NCBI RefSeq assembly: GCF_016805305.1
Contig: NZ_JAERQN010000003.1
Coordinates: forward strand, 310,001-374,000
DNA length: 64,000 nt
Origin: Falsiroseomonas ponticola
GTDB lineage: Bacteria; Pseudomonadota; Alphaproteobacteria; Acetobacterales; Acetobacteraceae
Direction of reading: 5' to 3'
Of the stretch, positions 1-7,891 are shown one piece after another. The notes beneath the pieces were generated by a model. The model saw only the letters and a list, made by a program, of their open reading frames with translations. It ran no database searches and was not told the DNA's origin. How positions within the stretch are numbered: the first letter of the stretch is position 1; each line of letters begins with the position of its first letter. The position numbers and the translations under genes were made by a program.

Positions 1-405
1 CGCCTCGCGGCCCTCATCGCCAACCGCCTGCGCGGCAAGCACAAGGCGCAGTTCACCCCGCATGTCGATTGCGGTGACCACGTCGTCGTCATCAACGCCA
101 AGAAGGTGAAGGTCACCGGCCAGAAGGCCGCGCAGTCCGTCTTCTACTGGCACACCGGCTACGCCGGCGGCATCAAGGGCCGCACCATCGCCGAACGCCT
201 GGCCAGCCCGCACCCCGAGCGGGTGATCGAGAAGGCGGTGGAGCGCATGATCACGCGCGGCCCGCTCGGCCGCCGCCAGATGCGCAACCTGCACGTCTAT
301 GCGGGGCCGGAGCATCCGCATGCCGGCAACACCCCGGCGACGCTCGACGTCGCCGCCCTGAACCGCAAGAACACCGTCGCCGCCCCGGCGAAGAAGGTTG
401 CCTGA
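1..405 (+). CDS. rplM: 50S ribosomal protein L13 (5' end outside the window)
   Basis: C-terminal 134 residues of L13, an early-assembling protein of the large ribosomal subunit. The reading frame is open from base 1, so the start codon and roughly 20 residues lie to the left. Visible hallmarks are the [21 protein letters not shown] block and the following HAGNTP, typical of bacterial L13. The tail is alanine/lysine rich. The stop TGA is directly followed by rpsI (ATG one base further on), the usual rplM-rpsI pair, so the two are surely cotranscribed. Confidence 0.97.
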   Translation, partial: RLAALIANRLRGKHKAQFTPHVDCGDHVVVINAKKVKVTGQKAAQSVFYWHTGYAGGIKGRTIAERLASPHPERVIEKAVERMITRGPLGRRQMRNLHVYAGPEHPHAGNTPATLDVAALNRKNTVAAPAKKVA

Positions 406-406
406 G

Positions 407-910
407 ATGAGTGATTCTCCCCGCACCGGCGGTTCGCTGGCCGAGCTCAAGGACCTGGTGAATGCGGCCGGCGGCCCCGCCGCGCAGCCCGTCGCCGCCC
501 CGGCGGAGCCGAAGCGCGACGCGCTCGGCCGTTCCTACGCCACCGGCCGCCGCAAGAACGCCATCGCGCGGGTCTGGGTGAAGCCCGGCAAGGGCCAGAT
601 CCAGATCAACGGCAAGCCGTCCTCCAAGTACTTCGCGCGCCCCGTGCTGCGCATGCTGATCAGCCAGCCCTTCCTGGTGGCCGACCGGTACCAGCAGTTC
701 GACGTCTTCGCGACGGTGACCGGCGGCGGCCTCTCCGGCCAGGCCGGCGCGCTGCGCCACGGCATCTCCCGCGCGCTCACCTACTACGAGCCGGGCCTGC
801 GCGGCATCCTGAAGAAGGCGGGCTTCCTGACGCGCGACTCGCGCGTGGTCGAGCGCAAGAAGTACGGCAAGGCCAAGGCCCGACGTTCCTTCCAGTTCTC
901 CAAGCGCTGA
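407..910 (+). CDS. rpsI: 30S ribosomal protein S9
   Basis: S9 of the small ribosomal subunit, 167 aa. The C-terminal two thirds is canonical: [14 protein letters not shown] near residue 45, and an end in [17 protein letters not shown], the basic tail that reaches the decoding centre. About 40 extra N-terminal residues rich in Ala/Pro precede the conserved domain, as is common in alphaproteobacteria. I chose the ATG one base after the rplM stop; a TTG at 398 would overlap rplM and is unneeded. A strong terminator follows at 956-998. Confidence 0.97.
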   Translation: MSDSPRTGGSLAELKDLVNAAGGPAAQPVAAPAEPKRDALGRSYATGRRKNAIARVWVKPGKGQIQINGKPSSKYFARPVLRMLISQPFLVADRYQQFDVFATVTGGGLSGQAGALRHGISRALTYYEPGLRGILKKAGFLTRDSRVVERKKYGKAKARRSFQFSKR

Positions 911-920
911 CGCCCCCGGA

Positions 921-937
921 CCGGGCGTCACGCCCGG
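921..937. other. Short perfect hairpin after rpsI
   Basis: CCGGGCG-TCA-CGCCCGG, a 7-bp perfect stem with a 3-base loop, 10 bases after the rpsI stop. It has no T-run of its own and sits just before the stronger terminator, so it may be an RNA-stabilising 3' structure or part of a two-hairpin terminator. Confidence 0.5.
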
Positions 938-955
938 CCCGCATGGCTGGCTATC

Positions 956-998
956 AAGGAGGGGCAGGTCCGCAAGGACCTGCCCCTCTTGCTTTTTC
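956..998 (+). terminator. Rho-independent terminator of rplM-rpsI
   Basis: GGGGCAGGTCC-GCAA-GGACCTGCCCC (961-986) is an 11-bp perfect stem closed by a GNRA-type tetraloop and followed by TCTTGCTTTTT. The outer bases CAAGG/CTCTTG extend the pairing. This is the clearest intrinsic terminator in the window and separates the ribosomal operon from argC. Confidence 0.92.
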
Positions 999-1043
999 CA
1001 CCCACTTCCATCCCCATCCGCTTGCGGCGAGAGGATCAGCACC

Positions 1044-2009
1044 ATGGCCAAGGGACCCATCCCCAGCGTCTTCATCGATGGCGAGGCCGGCACCACCGGC
1101 CTGCAGATCCGTGAGCGCCTGGAACGCTTCCCCGGCATCGCGCTGCGCAGCATCGCCGACGCCGACCGGAAGAACCCGGAGGCCAAGCGCGCCCTGATGG
1201 CGGAAGTGGACCTCGTCGTCCTCTGCCTGCCCGATGCCGCGGCGAAGGAAAGCGCCGCCATGGCGGCCGGCCTCGGCGCCCAGGCGCCGAAGCTGATCGA
1301 TGCCTCCACCGCGCATCGCGTCGATCCCGACTGGGCCTATGGCTTCGCCGAACTGCCCGGCCAGGCCGCCGCCATCGCCAAGGCCAGCCGCGTCTCCAAC
1401 CCCGGCTGCTACCCCACGGGCGGCATCGCGCTGCTGCGCCCGCTGGTCGATGCCGGCATCCTGCCGAAGGACTACCCCGTCACCGTCAACGCCGTCTCCG
1501 GCTATACCGGCGGCGGCAAGGCGATGATCGCGGAGTTCGAGCCCGCCCGCAGCGCGGATCCCTTCTTCCTCTACGGGCTGGGGCTGGAACACAAGCATGT
1601 CGCGGAACTGCAGCGCTACAGCGGCCTCACGCGGCGCCCGCTCTTCGTCCCCTCGGTCGGCGACTATGCGCAGGGCATGCTGGTCAGCGTGCCGCTGCAC
1701 CTCGACCTGCTGAACGGCGCGCCGAAGCCCGGCGACCTGGAGGCCTGCCTGCGCGCCGCCTATGCGGGCTCCGGCTGGGTGCGGGTGGAAGCGGCCGATG
1801 GCAAGGCGCGGCTGGCGCCGGAAGCGTTGAACGGCACCAACTGGCTCGAACTCCGCGTCTTCGGGAACGAGGCGCGCGGCCAGGCCGTGCTCGTCGCCCG
1901 GCTCGACAACCTCGGCAAGGGGGCGTCCGGCGCCGCGGTGCAGAACATCGGCCTCATGCTCGGCGTCGATGTCGCGCCCGCCCTGCCGCTGGCCCAGGCC
2001 GCCGAATAG
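1044..2009 (+). CDS. argC: N-acetyl-gamma-glutamyl-phosphate reductase (short type)
   Basis: NADPH-dependent reduction of N-acetylglutamyl phosphate to the semialdehyde, third step of arginine synthesis. It has 321 aa, the length of the short (type 2) ArgC family. The N-terminal dinucleotide-binding stretch reads [19 protein letters not shown]. The catalytic cysteine is Cys122 in SNPGCYPTG. The GYTGGGKAM segment and the HVAEL motif of the substrate site are present. The ATG at 1044 lies 45 bases past the terminator. The carbonic-anhydrase-like gene begins 9 bases after its stop, so the two probably share a transcript. Confidence 0.95.
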   Translation: MAKGPIPSVFIDGEAGTTGLQIRERLERFPGIALRSIADADRKNPEAKRALMAEVDLVVLCLPDAAAKESAAMAAGLGAQAPKLIDASTAHRVDPDWAYGFAELPGQAAAIAKASRVSNPGCYPTGGIALLRPLVDAGILPKDYPVTVNAVSGYTGGGKAMIAEFEPARSADPFFLYGLGLEHKHVAELQRYSGLTRRPLFVPSVGDYAQGMLVSVPLHLDLLNGAPKPGDLEACLRAAYAGSGWVRVEAADGKARLAPEALNGTNWLELRVFGNEARGQAVLVARLDNLGKGASGAAVQNIGLMLGVDVAPALPLAQAAE

Positions 2010-2018
2010 GAACCGACC

Positions 2019-2564
2019 ATGTCCGAAGCCCAAGTCCCCGGCGCCCTCCTGCCCTTCGAGGAGAAGACGCCCAAGCTCCACCCCACCGCCTGGGTCGCCC
2101 CCACGGCGGTGGTCATCGGCGATGTCGAGATCGGGGAGGAAAGCAGCGTCTGGTACCACTGCGTCCTGCGCGGCGACACCAACATCATGCGCATCGGCGC
2201 GCGCACCAACATCCAGGACGGCAGCATCCTGCACCTGAATGCGGGGGCGGAGCCGCTGATCATCGGCGATGACGTCACCATCGGCCATGCCTGCATCATC
2301 CACGCCTGCACCCTGCACAACCGCGCCTTCGTCGGCATGGGCGCCACGGTGCTGGACCGCGCGGTGATCGAGGAAGGCGGCATGCTCGGCGCCGGCGGCA
2401 TGCTGCCGCCGGGCAAGCGCATCGGCCCCAACGAGCTGTGGATGGGCAGCCCCGCCAAGCTGGTCCGGGTGATGGATGCGGAGGAACGCGCCCGCTTCGA
2501 CCGCACCGCGCCGGCCTATGTCGCGCTGGCCAAGCGGCATCGGTCGAGCCTGACAAAGGGCTGA
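2019..2564 (+). CDS. Gamma-carbonic anhydrase family protein
   Basis: Left-handed beta-helix protein of the gamma-CA/YrdA/PaaY group, 181 aa. Hexapeptide-repeat character is clear (IGDVEIGEESSVWYHCVLRGD, then IGDDVTIGHACIIHACTLHN). The three expected metal-ligand histidines are His72, His90 and His95, and the RGD motif (Arg51-Asp53) is present. It could be a zinc-dependent carbonic anhydrase, but many family members are inactive or acyl-CoA associated, so activity is inference. An AGGA ribosome site precedes the ATG. Confidence 0.9.
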   Translation: MSEAQVPGALLPFEEKTPKLHPTAWVAPTAVVIGDVEIGEESSVWYHCVLRGDTNIMRIGARTNIQDGSILHLNAGAEPLIIGDDVTIGHACIIHACTLHNRAFVGMGATVLDRAVIEEGGMLGAGGMLPPGKRIGPNELWMGSPAKLVRVMDAEERARFDRTAPAYVALAKRHRSSLTKG

Positions 2565-2638
2565 CGCGCGCGGGCGCGGCGCTTGCCGCCGCGCCCCGCG
2601 GGTCCAAGATCAGCGGCGCCGGATCAACCCAGGAGGGT

Positions 2639-3199
2639 ATGATGCTCCGCCGATCCCTGATCCTTCTCCCGCTCCTCGCCGCCTGCGCGCCGATGCCGGC
2701 GCCGGAGGCCGTCTCCCTGCCCGCCGCCGCCGCCACCGCCGGCGCGGGCGATCCGACGCGCGGCGCCATCCTCGCCGCCTCCGCCGCCTTCGCCAGCCCG
2801 GCCACCCTCGCCGGCGATCCCGCCGCGGTCGCCACGGCGCTGGCGCAGCTCGAATACCTGGCCGTCGCGCTGGATGGCGGCCCCTGGCGGGACATGGACC
2901 CGCTGGTGGTGCCGATGCTGCGCCAGGGGCGCGCGGAAGCCCGCGCCGCCTTCGGCTTCAACCCCGATGCCAGCGCCCAGGCGGCGGTCGATGCCCTCTA
3001 CGGCGCGGCCGCCGCGCTGCGCGCCCGCAACCCGGCGGGCGCGGAGGCGGCGCTGCTCCCCCTCGCCCCCGATGGCGGCGCGCTGCCCCGCCTGGCCGGG
3101 CTGCCGACCCTTCCGCAGGCGATCGCCGGAACCGCGCGCGCCCGTGCCGCGCTGACAGCGCGCAGCCGAGGAGCACGCGATGGCCGGCAGATCTTCTGA
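2639..3199 (+). CDS. Lipoprotein, first of a tandem triplet
   Basis: Unknown function, 186 aa. The ATG at 2639 follows an AGGAGG site at 2631. The N-terminus is a lipoprotein signal ending in LLAAC with Cys16 as lipidation site, then a Pro/Ala linker. The mature part is alpha-helical and Ala-rich: AGAGDPTRGAILAASAAF, then LEYLAVALD, then PMLRQGRAEARAAFG. The same pattern recurs in the next two genes, so this looks like tandem duplication followed by divergence. It overlaps the next gene by 20 bases. I recognise no named family. Confidence 0.85.
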   Translation: MMLRRSLILLPLLAACAPMPAPEAVSLPAAAATAGAGDPTRGAILAASAAFASPATLAGDPAAVATALAQLEYLAVALDGGPWRDMDPLVVPMLRQGRAEARAAFGFNPDASAQAAVDALYGAAAALRARNPAGAEAALLPLAPDGGALPRLAGLPTLPQAIAGTARARAALTARSRGARDGRQIF

Positions 3200-3779
3200 A
3201 GGCGTCCGGCGTGCCGCCGGGGTGCTGCTGGCCGCCACGCTGATGGCCTGCGCGCCCCCGGGGGCGCCGCCGCCGGTCCCGCCGGGCAGCCAGGCCCCCG
3301 TGCCGCTGCCGCCCATGACGGGGGCGGGCGATCCGATGCGCGCCACCGTCACCAGCGCCGCCTATGCCTTCGGGGCGCCGGGGCGGCTCGATGGCCGCCC
3401 CGCGGAAGCCGCGCGCGCCGTGGCGCGGCTGGAATGGCTGGCCACCGAATTGCCCGGCGATCCCGCCTGGAACGAAGCCGCCCCGATCACCGCCGGGCTG
3501 CTGCGGCGCGGCCGGGATTCCGTGCGCGACAGCATCGGCATCCCGCGCAGCCTGCCGGCCGATGCGGTCGCCCGGTCCATGATCGAGGCCGCGGAGGGGC
3601 TGGACCGCGGCGACCGCCAGGCCGGCGCCGCGGCGCTCGCCCCCGTCGCGGCCGGGCAGGGCGCGGCGCTGCTCGCGCGGCTCGACCACCTGCCGCCCTC
3701 GCGGGAGGCCGGCTCCGCCACCGCCATCGCCTATGGCGAGCTGATCCGGATCGGCCGCGACACCGGGCTGAACGAGTAG
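3180..3779 (+). CDS. Lipoprotein, second of a tandem triplet
   Basis: 199 aa. The signal peptide ends in ATLMAC with Cys24 as predicted lipidated residue, followed by a Pro-rich tether. The body matches its neighbours: TGAGDPMRATVTSAAYAF, LEWLATELPGDPAW, LLRRGRDSVRDSIGI, then a helix with GDRQAGAAAL. The ATG lies inside the end of the preceding gene (20-base overlap), which suggests translational coupling. Role unknown; the shared architecture suggests a periplasm-facing envelope component. Confidence 0.85.
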   Translation: MAGRSSEGVRRAAGVLLAATLMACAPPGAPPPVPPGSQAPVPLPPMTGAGDPMRATVTSAAYAFGAPGRLDGRPAEAARAVARLEWLATELPGDPAWNEAAPITAGLLRRGRDSVRDSIGIPRSLPADAVARSMIEAAEGLDRGDRQAGAAALAPVAAGQGAALLARLDHLPPSREAGSATAIAYGELIRIGRDTGLNE

Positions 3780-3841
3780 CGCCCTTCCGCGACGCCGCCG
3801 CCATCGGCTACACCGGGGTGATCGGGAAGGGGAACAGCCCA

Positions 3842-4492
3842 TTGCGCCGCGGCCGGGATGCGCTCTTGTTGCTGGCAACCGGATTGGCCCTGGCGGGCTG
3901 CGCGGAAATGCGCACCCCGGCCCCCGTGGCCCGCATCCCCGCCGTGCTGGCGGCCGGCAGCGCCGACCCGGTGCTGGACCTGGTCAACCAGGCCGCCACG
4001 GATTTCGAGGATGCCGGCCGGTCCCTGGCCAATGACCCCGCCCGCATGGCCCGCGCCGCCGCGGGGGTGGAGGTGATCGCCGCCGAATTCGCCCGCGATG
4101 CCCGCTGGGCGCCGCTGGCGCCGAGCGTGGGGTTCGAGATGCGGGCGGCGCGGACGGAGCTGCGCGCGGCGCTCGGCATCCGTGCCGGTGCCGCGCCGGA
4201 TGCGGTGGCGCGCTCGCTCTCCGCCGCCCATGTTGCGCTGTCGCGGGGGGACCGCGCCGCCGCCAGCCGCGCCCTGCCCGCCGCGATCTACGAACCGGGC
4301 GGGGAGGGGACGCTGGCCTTCCTGGCCCGCCCCGGCCCGCTGCCGCAATCCCGCATCGCGACGGCGCTGGCGCGGGACGAGGCGAGCCGCCTGGCGCGCA
4401 GCAATGTCTGGGGCCTGTCCGGCGCGCTGGATCCCGATAGCGGCTGGCTCGATCCCCTGCCGGGCCGGGGCATGTCGATCGGCCCGCGCTGA
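3842..4492 (+). CDS. Lipoprotein, third of a tandem triplet
   Basis: 216 aa from a TTG at 3842, chosen because GGGAAGGGGA lies 8 bases upstream and the product then begins with a clean lipoprotein signal (MRRGRDALLLLATGLALAGC, Cys20). A longer in-frame extension exists but would read through the previous gene in another frame. The body repeats the pattern of the two preceding genes: DPVLDLVNQAATDF, GVEVIAAEFARDARW, RAARTELRAALGI, PDAVARSLSAAHVALSRGDRAAA. It has an extra C-terminal segment ending SIGPR. Function unknown. Confidence 0.82.
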   Translation: MRRGRDALLLLATGLALAGCAEMRTPAPVARIPAVLAAGSADPVLDLVNQAATDFEDAGRSLANDPARMARAAAGVEVIAAEFARDARWAPLAPSVGFEMRAARTELRAALGIRAGAAPDAVARSLSAAHVALSRGDRAAASRALPAAIYEPGGEGTLAFLARPGPLPQSRIATALARDEASRLARSNVWGLSGALDPDSGWLDPLPGRGMSIGPR

Positions 4493-4493
4493 T

Positions 4494-4733
4494 CTACCGC
4501 CGCCACTCCGCCCGCAGCCGCGCCACCACCTCGCCCATCACGGTCGCGACCAGCGCGGCATTGGCGGGGTCCCGCAGCAGGGTGCCGTCCGGCCGATGGC
4601 CGGCCAGCAGCGTCGGCAGCACATCCTCCCGGATCCCGTCGAGGTAGGCCTCCGGGTCGTGCTGTTCGCGCATCGCGGTCCGCAGCGCTGCCTCCAGCAC
4701 CTGGACCAAGGCCGCTCGCAGCTCGTCGCTCAT
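4494..4733 (-). CDS. Small hypothetical protein
   Basis: 79 aa, helical and charged (starts MSDELRAALVQVLEAAL, ends RLRAEWRR), with no signal peptide or membrane segment. I chose the internal ATG at 4733 because the 30 residues upstream look non-coding. It is convergent with the third lipoprotein gene, with one base between their stops. No Shine-Dalgarno is obvious. It could be a real small cytosolic protein; family not recognised. Confidence 0.55.
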   Translation of the reverse strand: MSDELRAALVQVLEAALRTAMREQHDPEAYLDGIREDVLPTLLAGHRPDGTLLRDPANAALVATVMGEVVARLRAEWRR

Positions 4734-5072
4734 GGAATCAGACCCACTCGGCGCCCCCGGGGCCAGCCGTCTTTCGCTGCCGCACGGGGGACGTTCCGCG
4801 ATCCTGTTGACCGCCCCACCCATGACAATAGCGTAAAGAAAACACCAAGTAATGGCAGGAGAGCCAAAAAATTACTCGCCGTCAGGTGGATGAGAGACGA
4901 TCTGATCGCGCGGAAGTAGAAATCATCCAAGTGATTCTGTGATCAACTCTACCGGAGCGCGAGTATCGCCCAGGCCTCCCACCTGCCCTTCACGGGCCTG
5001 GAATCGAAGCCGGCGGCGCAGCCCGGGCCGCGCCGCCCCACCCCGTCCGGGCCCGGCGGGCCCGGGCCGCCC
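4734..5072. other. Gene-free stretch with an AT-rich core
   Basis: 339 bases between two minus-strand genes. Positions about 4820-4945 are markedly AT-richer than anything around them (for example AATAGCGTAAAGAAAACACC) and probably carry the promoter of the small gene at 4494-4733. A 66-codon minus-strand ORF (4730-4930) with one hydrophobic stretch lies across it but has no ribosome site and unusual codons. The right part is dominated by the GC hairpin listed next. Confidence 0.5.
5047..5065 (-). terminator. GC hairpin downstream of phaC
   Basis: CCGGGCCC-GGC-GGGCCCGG, an 8-bp perfect stem 8 bases past the phaC stop. No T-run follows, so it would act as a 3' barrier or Rho-assisted end rather than a classical intrinsic terminator. 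Confidence 0.5.
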
Positions 5073-6941
5073 TCAATCCTTCGCCATCACCGTGACATAG
5101 GTGCCCGGCGCCTCCGCCAGCGCCGGCAGCGCGCCATCGCCCGGCACGCGCGCCGGCACCATCGTGCGGTCCTGCGCCGTCACCCAGCGCTGCCAGTCCG
5201 GCCACCAGGACCCCGCCAGCTCGGTCGCGCCCTTGAACCACTCATCCGGGTCCGCCGGCAGGCTCTCATTCACCCAATGGCTGTATTTTCCCGAATCCGG
5301 CGGGTTCACGACGCCCGCGATGTGGCCGGAGGCCGCCAGCACGAAGCGCACCTTGCCGCCATAGATCTGCGTGCCGCGATAGGTGGATTTCCACGGCGCG
5401 ATGTGGTCCTCCCGCGTCGAGATCATGTAGGTCGGCACCTTGATCTTCCGCAGGTCCAGCGCGACGCCATCCAGCTCGATCCCCCCCGGCTTCACCAGGT
5501 CGTTCTGCTGGTACATGCGCCGCAGGTAGAAGCTGTGCATGCGCGCCGGCATGCGCGTGCTGTCGTCGTTCCAGTAGAGCAGGTCGAAGGGGAACGGCTC
5601 CTGCCCCATCAGGTAGTTGTTCACGACGAAGGACCAGATCAGGTCGTTGGCGCGCAGCATGTTGAAGGTGGTCGCCATCTCGCGCCCCTCCAGGAACCCC
5701 TTCTTCTGCATCTTCTCCTCGAGGCCCTGGAGCTGTTCCTCGTCGATGAAGACGCCGAGTTCGCCCGCCTCCTCGAAATCCGTCATGGTGACGAAGTAGG
5801 TCGCGGACTTGATGCGCGTGTCCTTCTTCGCGGCCATATGCGCCAGCGTGCAGGCCAGCAGCGTGCCGCCCAGGCAATAGCCGATGGCGTTGACGGATTT
5901 CTCCCCCGTCGCCTGCTCGATCGCATCGAGCGCGGCGTAGGGCCCCTCCCGCATATAGTCCTCGAAGCCCTTCTCGCTGAGGTGCTCGTCCGGATTGACC
6001 CAGGACGCCACGAAGACCGTGTGCCCCTGCTCCGTCGCCCAACGAATGAAACTGTTCTTGGGGCGGAGGTCGAGGATGTAGAACTTGTTGATCCAGGGCG
6101 GCAGGATCAGCAGCGGCCGCTTCAGCACCGTCTCCGTCGTCGGCGCGTACTGGATCAGCTCCATCAGGTCGTTGCGGTAGATGACCTTGCCGGGCGTGAC
6201 CGCGATATTCTCGCCGACCTTGAACTTGGTGTCGTCGGTCATGCGGATGCGGAGGTTGCCCTTGCCGCGCTCCAGGTCGGACAGCAGGTTGGACAGGCCC
6301 TTCAGCAGGTTCTCCCCGCCCGTCTCCGCCGTGCGGCGCAGCACTTCCGGGTTCGTCATCAGGAAGTTGGACGGGCTCATCGCATCGACGAATTGCCGCG
6401 TGTAGAAATCCACCTTCTGCGCGGTCTTGTGGTCCAGCCCCTCCGCCCCCTGCACCACATTGGTGAAGAAGCGGGCGCTGAGCAGGTAGGATTGCCGGAT
6501 GAAGTCGAAGACCTCGTTCTCCCGCCAGGCCTCGTCCTTGAAGCGGCGGTCGCCCTTCGGCTCCTCGATCACCGGCGCCACCGGGTCGCCCATCATCCGC
6601 CGCGCGGTGTTCTGCCAGAGCGTCAGGTAGTCCTGCCAGAATCCGATCTGCGCCTGCATCAGCCGCGCCGGGTTGGTCATCAGCCGCGTCGTCATGTCGA
6701 GGAAGGCGGAGCCGATATGCGCGGGGTCGGGGCCGGTCGCGCTGCCCTCCGCCTGGCGCTTCAGGAAATCCGTGACGATCCGCTGCCCGCGCTCCGCCAC
6801 ATCCGCCATGGTGCGGGACACCAGCGCGGGGTCGGGCAGCCGGAAGGCACCCTTGTCCAGGCCCCCGCGATCCGCACCGTCCTGGGATCCCCCCTGGGCT
6901 CCCCCACGGGTCCCCCCTTGGGCCCCATTTCCCTGCGCCAT
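5073..6941 (-). CDS. phaC: Class I poly(3-hydroxyalkanoate) synthase
   Basis: Polymerises (R)-3-hydroxyacyl-CoA into storage polyester on granules; 622 aa, the class I size. The PhaC N-terminal domain is followed by an alpha/beta-hydrolase core with the lipase-like box GYCLGG (residues 354-359, nucleophile Cys356). The catalytic Asp lies in TREDHIAPW and the His in ASGHIAGV. The start at 6941 follows AGAGGGGGCGC. The first 27 residues are a glycine-rich tract (GAQGGTRGGAQGGSQ) absent from typical PhaC. No phaA, phaB, phaZ or phasin gene is adjacent. Confidence 0.96.
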   Translation of the reverse strand: MAQGNGAQGGTRGGAQGGSQDGADRGGLDKGAFRLPDPALVSRTMADVAERGQRIVTDFLKRQAEGSATGPDPAHIGSAFLDMTTRLMTNPARLMQAQIGFWQDYLTLWQNTARRMMGDPVAPVIEEPKGDRRFKDEAWRENEVFDFIRQSYLLSARFFTNVVQGAEGLDHKTAQKVDFYTRQFVDAMSPSNFLMTNPEVLRRTAETGGENLLKGLSNLLSDLERGKGNLRIRMTDDTKFKVGENIAVTPGKVIYRNDLMELIQYAPTTETVLKRPLLILPPWINKFYILDLRPKNSFIRWATEQGHTVFVASWVNPDEHLSEKGFEDYMREGPYAALDAIEQATGEKSVNAIGYCLGGTLLACTLAHMAAKKDTRIKSATYFVTMTDFEEAGELGVFIDEEQLQGLEEKMQKKGFLEGREMATTFNMLRANDLIWSFVVNNYLMGQEPFPFDLLYWNDDSTRMPARMHSFYLRRMYQQNDLVKPGGIELDGVALDLRKIKVPTYMISTREDHIAPWKSTYRGTQIYGGKVRFVLAASGHIAGVVNPPDSGKYSHWVNESLPADPDEWFKGATELAGSWWPDWQRWVTAQDRTMVPARVPGDGALPALAEAPGTYVTVMAKD

Positions 6942-7126
6942 GCGCCCCCTCTTTGCCGGGATGGTCCCGGCGCCTCGTGTTGGTCCGATTATGCGCTGCC
7001 CTCGGCCTGACCGCCATCCGCACCGCGGGGCACCCGGGCGAGGCACCCCCGCGTGACGCTTTCGCCGCCCGGTGGTTCGCGGTAACCCTGCCTTCCGCGC
7101 CCTCGGGTCGCGAAGGATGGGAAGCC

Positions 7127-7738
7127 ATGCACCCGCGCGTCGATCGCCGCCCTGCCGATACCCCGCAGCCCCAGGCCCCGCAGTCCCAGGCCCCGCAGCC
7201 CCAGGCCGTGCTGCGCCCGGCCGCGCTGCTGCTGCCGCTGCTGGCCGCCGCCTGCGGGGAACTGCCGCGCGATGTCCAGCCCAGCTACTGGTGGCGCAAC
7301 ATCAGCGGCGCCTACCTCGATGAACGCCAGCCGCCGCCGGGCATGAACGCGCCCTATCCGAACCTGGCCACCGTGCCCCCGCGCCCGGTGCCGCCGGATG
7401 CCGCGACGCGCGCCGCCCTGACCGCCGCCCTGGCCGGCGACCGCGAATTCGCCCGCACGGAGCCGGAGGCGCGCCCGCCCGGCGAGCGTGCCGCCCCCGC
7501 CGCCCTGCCCGAGGGCGCCGCGCCCCCGCCGCCGCCCCGCCTGGCCGCCGCCCCCGCCATCCGCTTCGAACCCGCCAGCCCCCCGGCCGCCCCCGCCGCC
7601 GCCCGGCCCGCGCCCGCGGACCCCGCGCGCCCCGTGCCGCCCGCCGCCCTGCCGGGCCCGCCCGCCCTGCCGCTGCCCGAACTGCTCGGCCTGCCGCCGG
7701 CGCCGACGCAGGACCTGCTGGCGCCGCGCGCGCCCTGA
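7127..7738 (+). CDS. Proline-rich lipoprotein
   Basis: 203 aa, start ATG 7127 after GGATGGGAAG. An unusual 28-residue Pro/Gln leader (PQPQAPQSQAPQPQ) precedes the hydrophobic core, and the signal ends in PLLAAAC. The mature N-terminus (YWWRNISGAYLDERQPPPGMNAPYPNLATVPPRP) resembles the YPNLATVP segment seen in alphaproteobacterial envelope or OmpA-associated lipoproteins. The remaining 120 residues are almost entirely Pro/Ala, likely an extended periplasmic spacer. Divergent from phaC. Exact role unknown. Confidence 0.75.
   Translation: MHPRVDRRPADTPQPQAPQSQAPQPQAVLRPAALLLPLLAAACGELPRDVQPSYWWRNISGAYLDERQPPPGMNAPYPNLATVPPRPVPPDAATRAALTAALAGDREFARTEPEARPPGERAAPAALPEGAAPPPPPRLAAAPAIRFEPASPPAAPAAARPAPADPARPVPPAALPGPPALPLPELLGLPPAPTQDLLAPRAP
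7161..7205 (+). repeat. Three 15-bp tandem repeats in the lipoprotein leader
   Basis: CCCCGCAGYCCCAGG occurs three times head to tail (7161, 7176, 7191), encoding P-Q-(P/S)-Q-A units. The unit is a multiple of three, so copy-number change keeps the frame. Confidence 0.85.
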
Positions 7739-7891
7739 GCCGGCAGGCGGGGATCGCGGCGGGCAACGCCCGCGGCACGGCGCCGGCCCGCCCGGCGTCC
7801 CCGCACGGTCTGCAACCTCGCACGCCGTGACGGCCTGCTGTATATCGCCCCTTCCTTCACCCCATCACCTTCATCTGGGCGGACGACGAGC

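Noticed and set aside
954..2540. 528-codon minus-strand ORF opposite argC and the carbonic anhydrase
   Set aside because: Antisense shadow; no ribosome site, no recognisable fold.
4730..4930. 66-codon minus-strand ORF with a hydrophobic segment
   Set aside because: No Shine-Dalgarno, AT-rich codons unlike any neighbour, and it overlaps the likely promoter of the gene at 4494-4733; kept only as an observation.
5277..7010. 577-codon plus-strand ORF opposite phaC
   Set aside because: Arg/His/Leu-rich antisense frame; phaC is certain.
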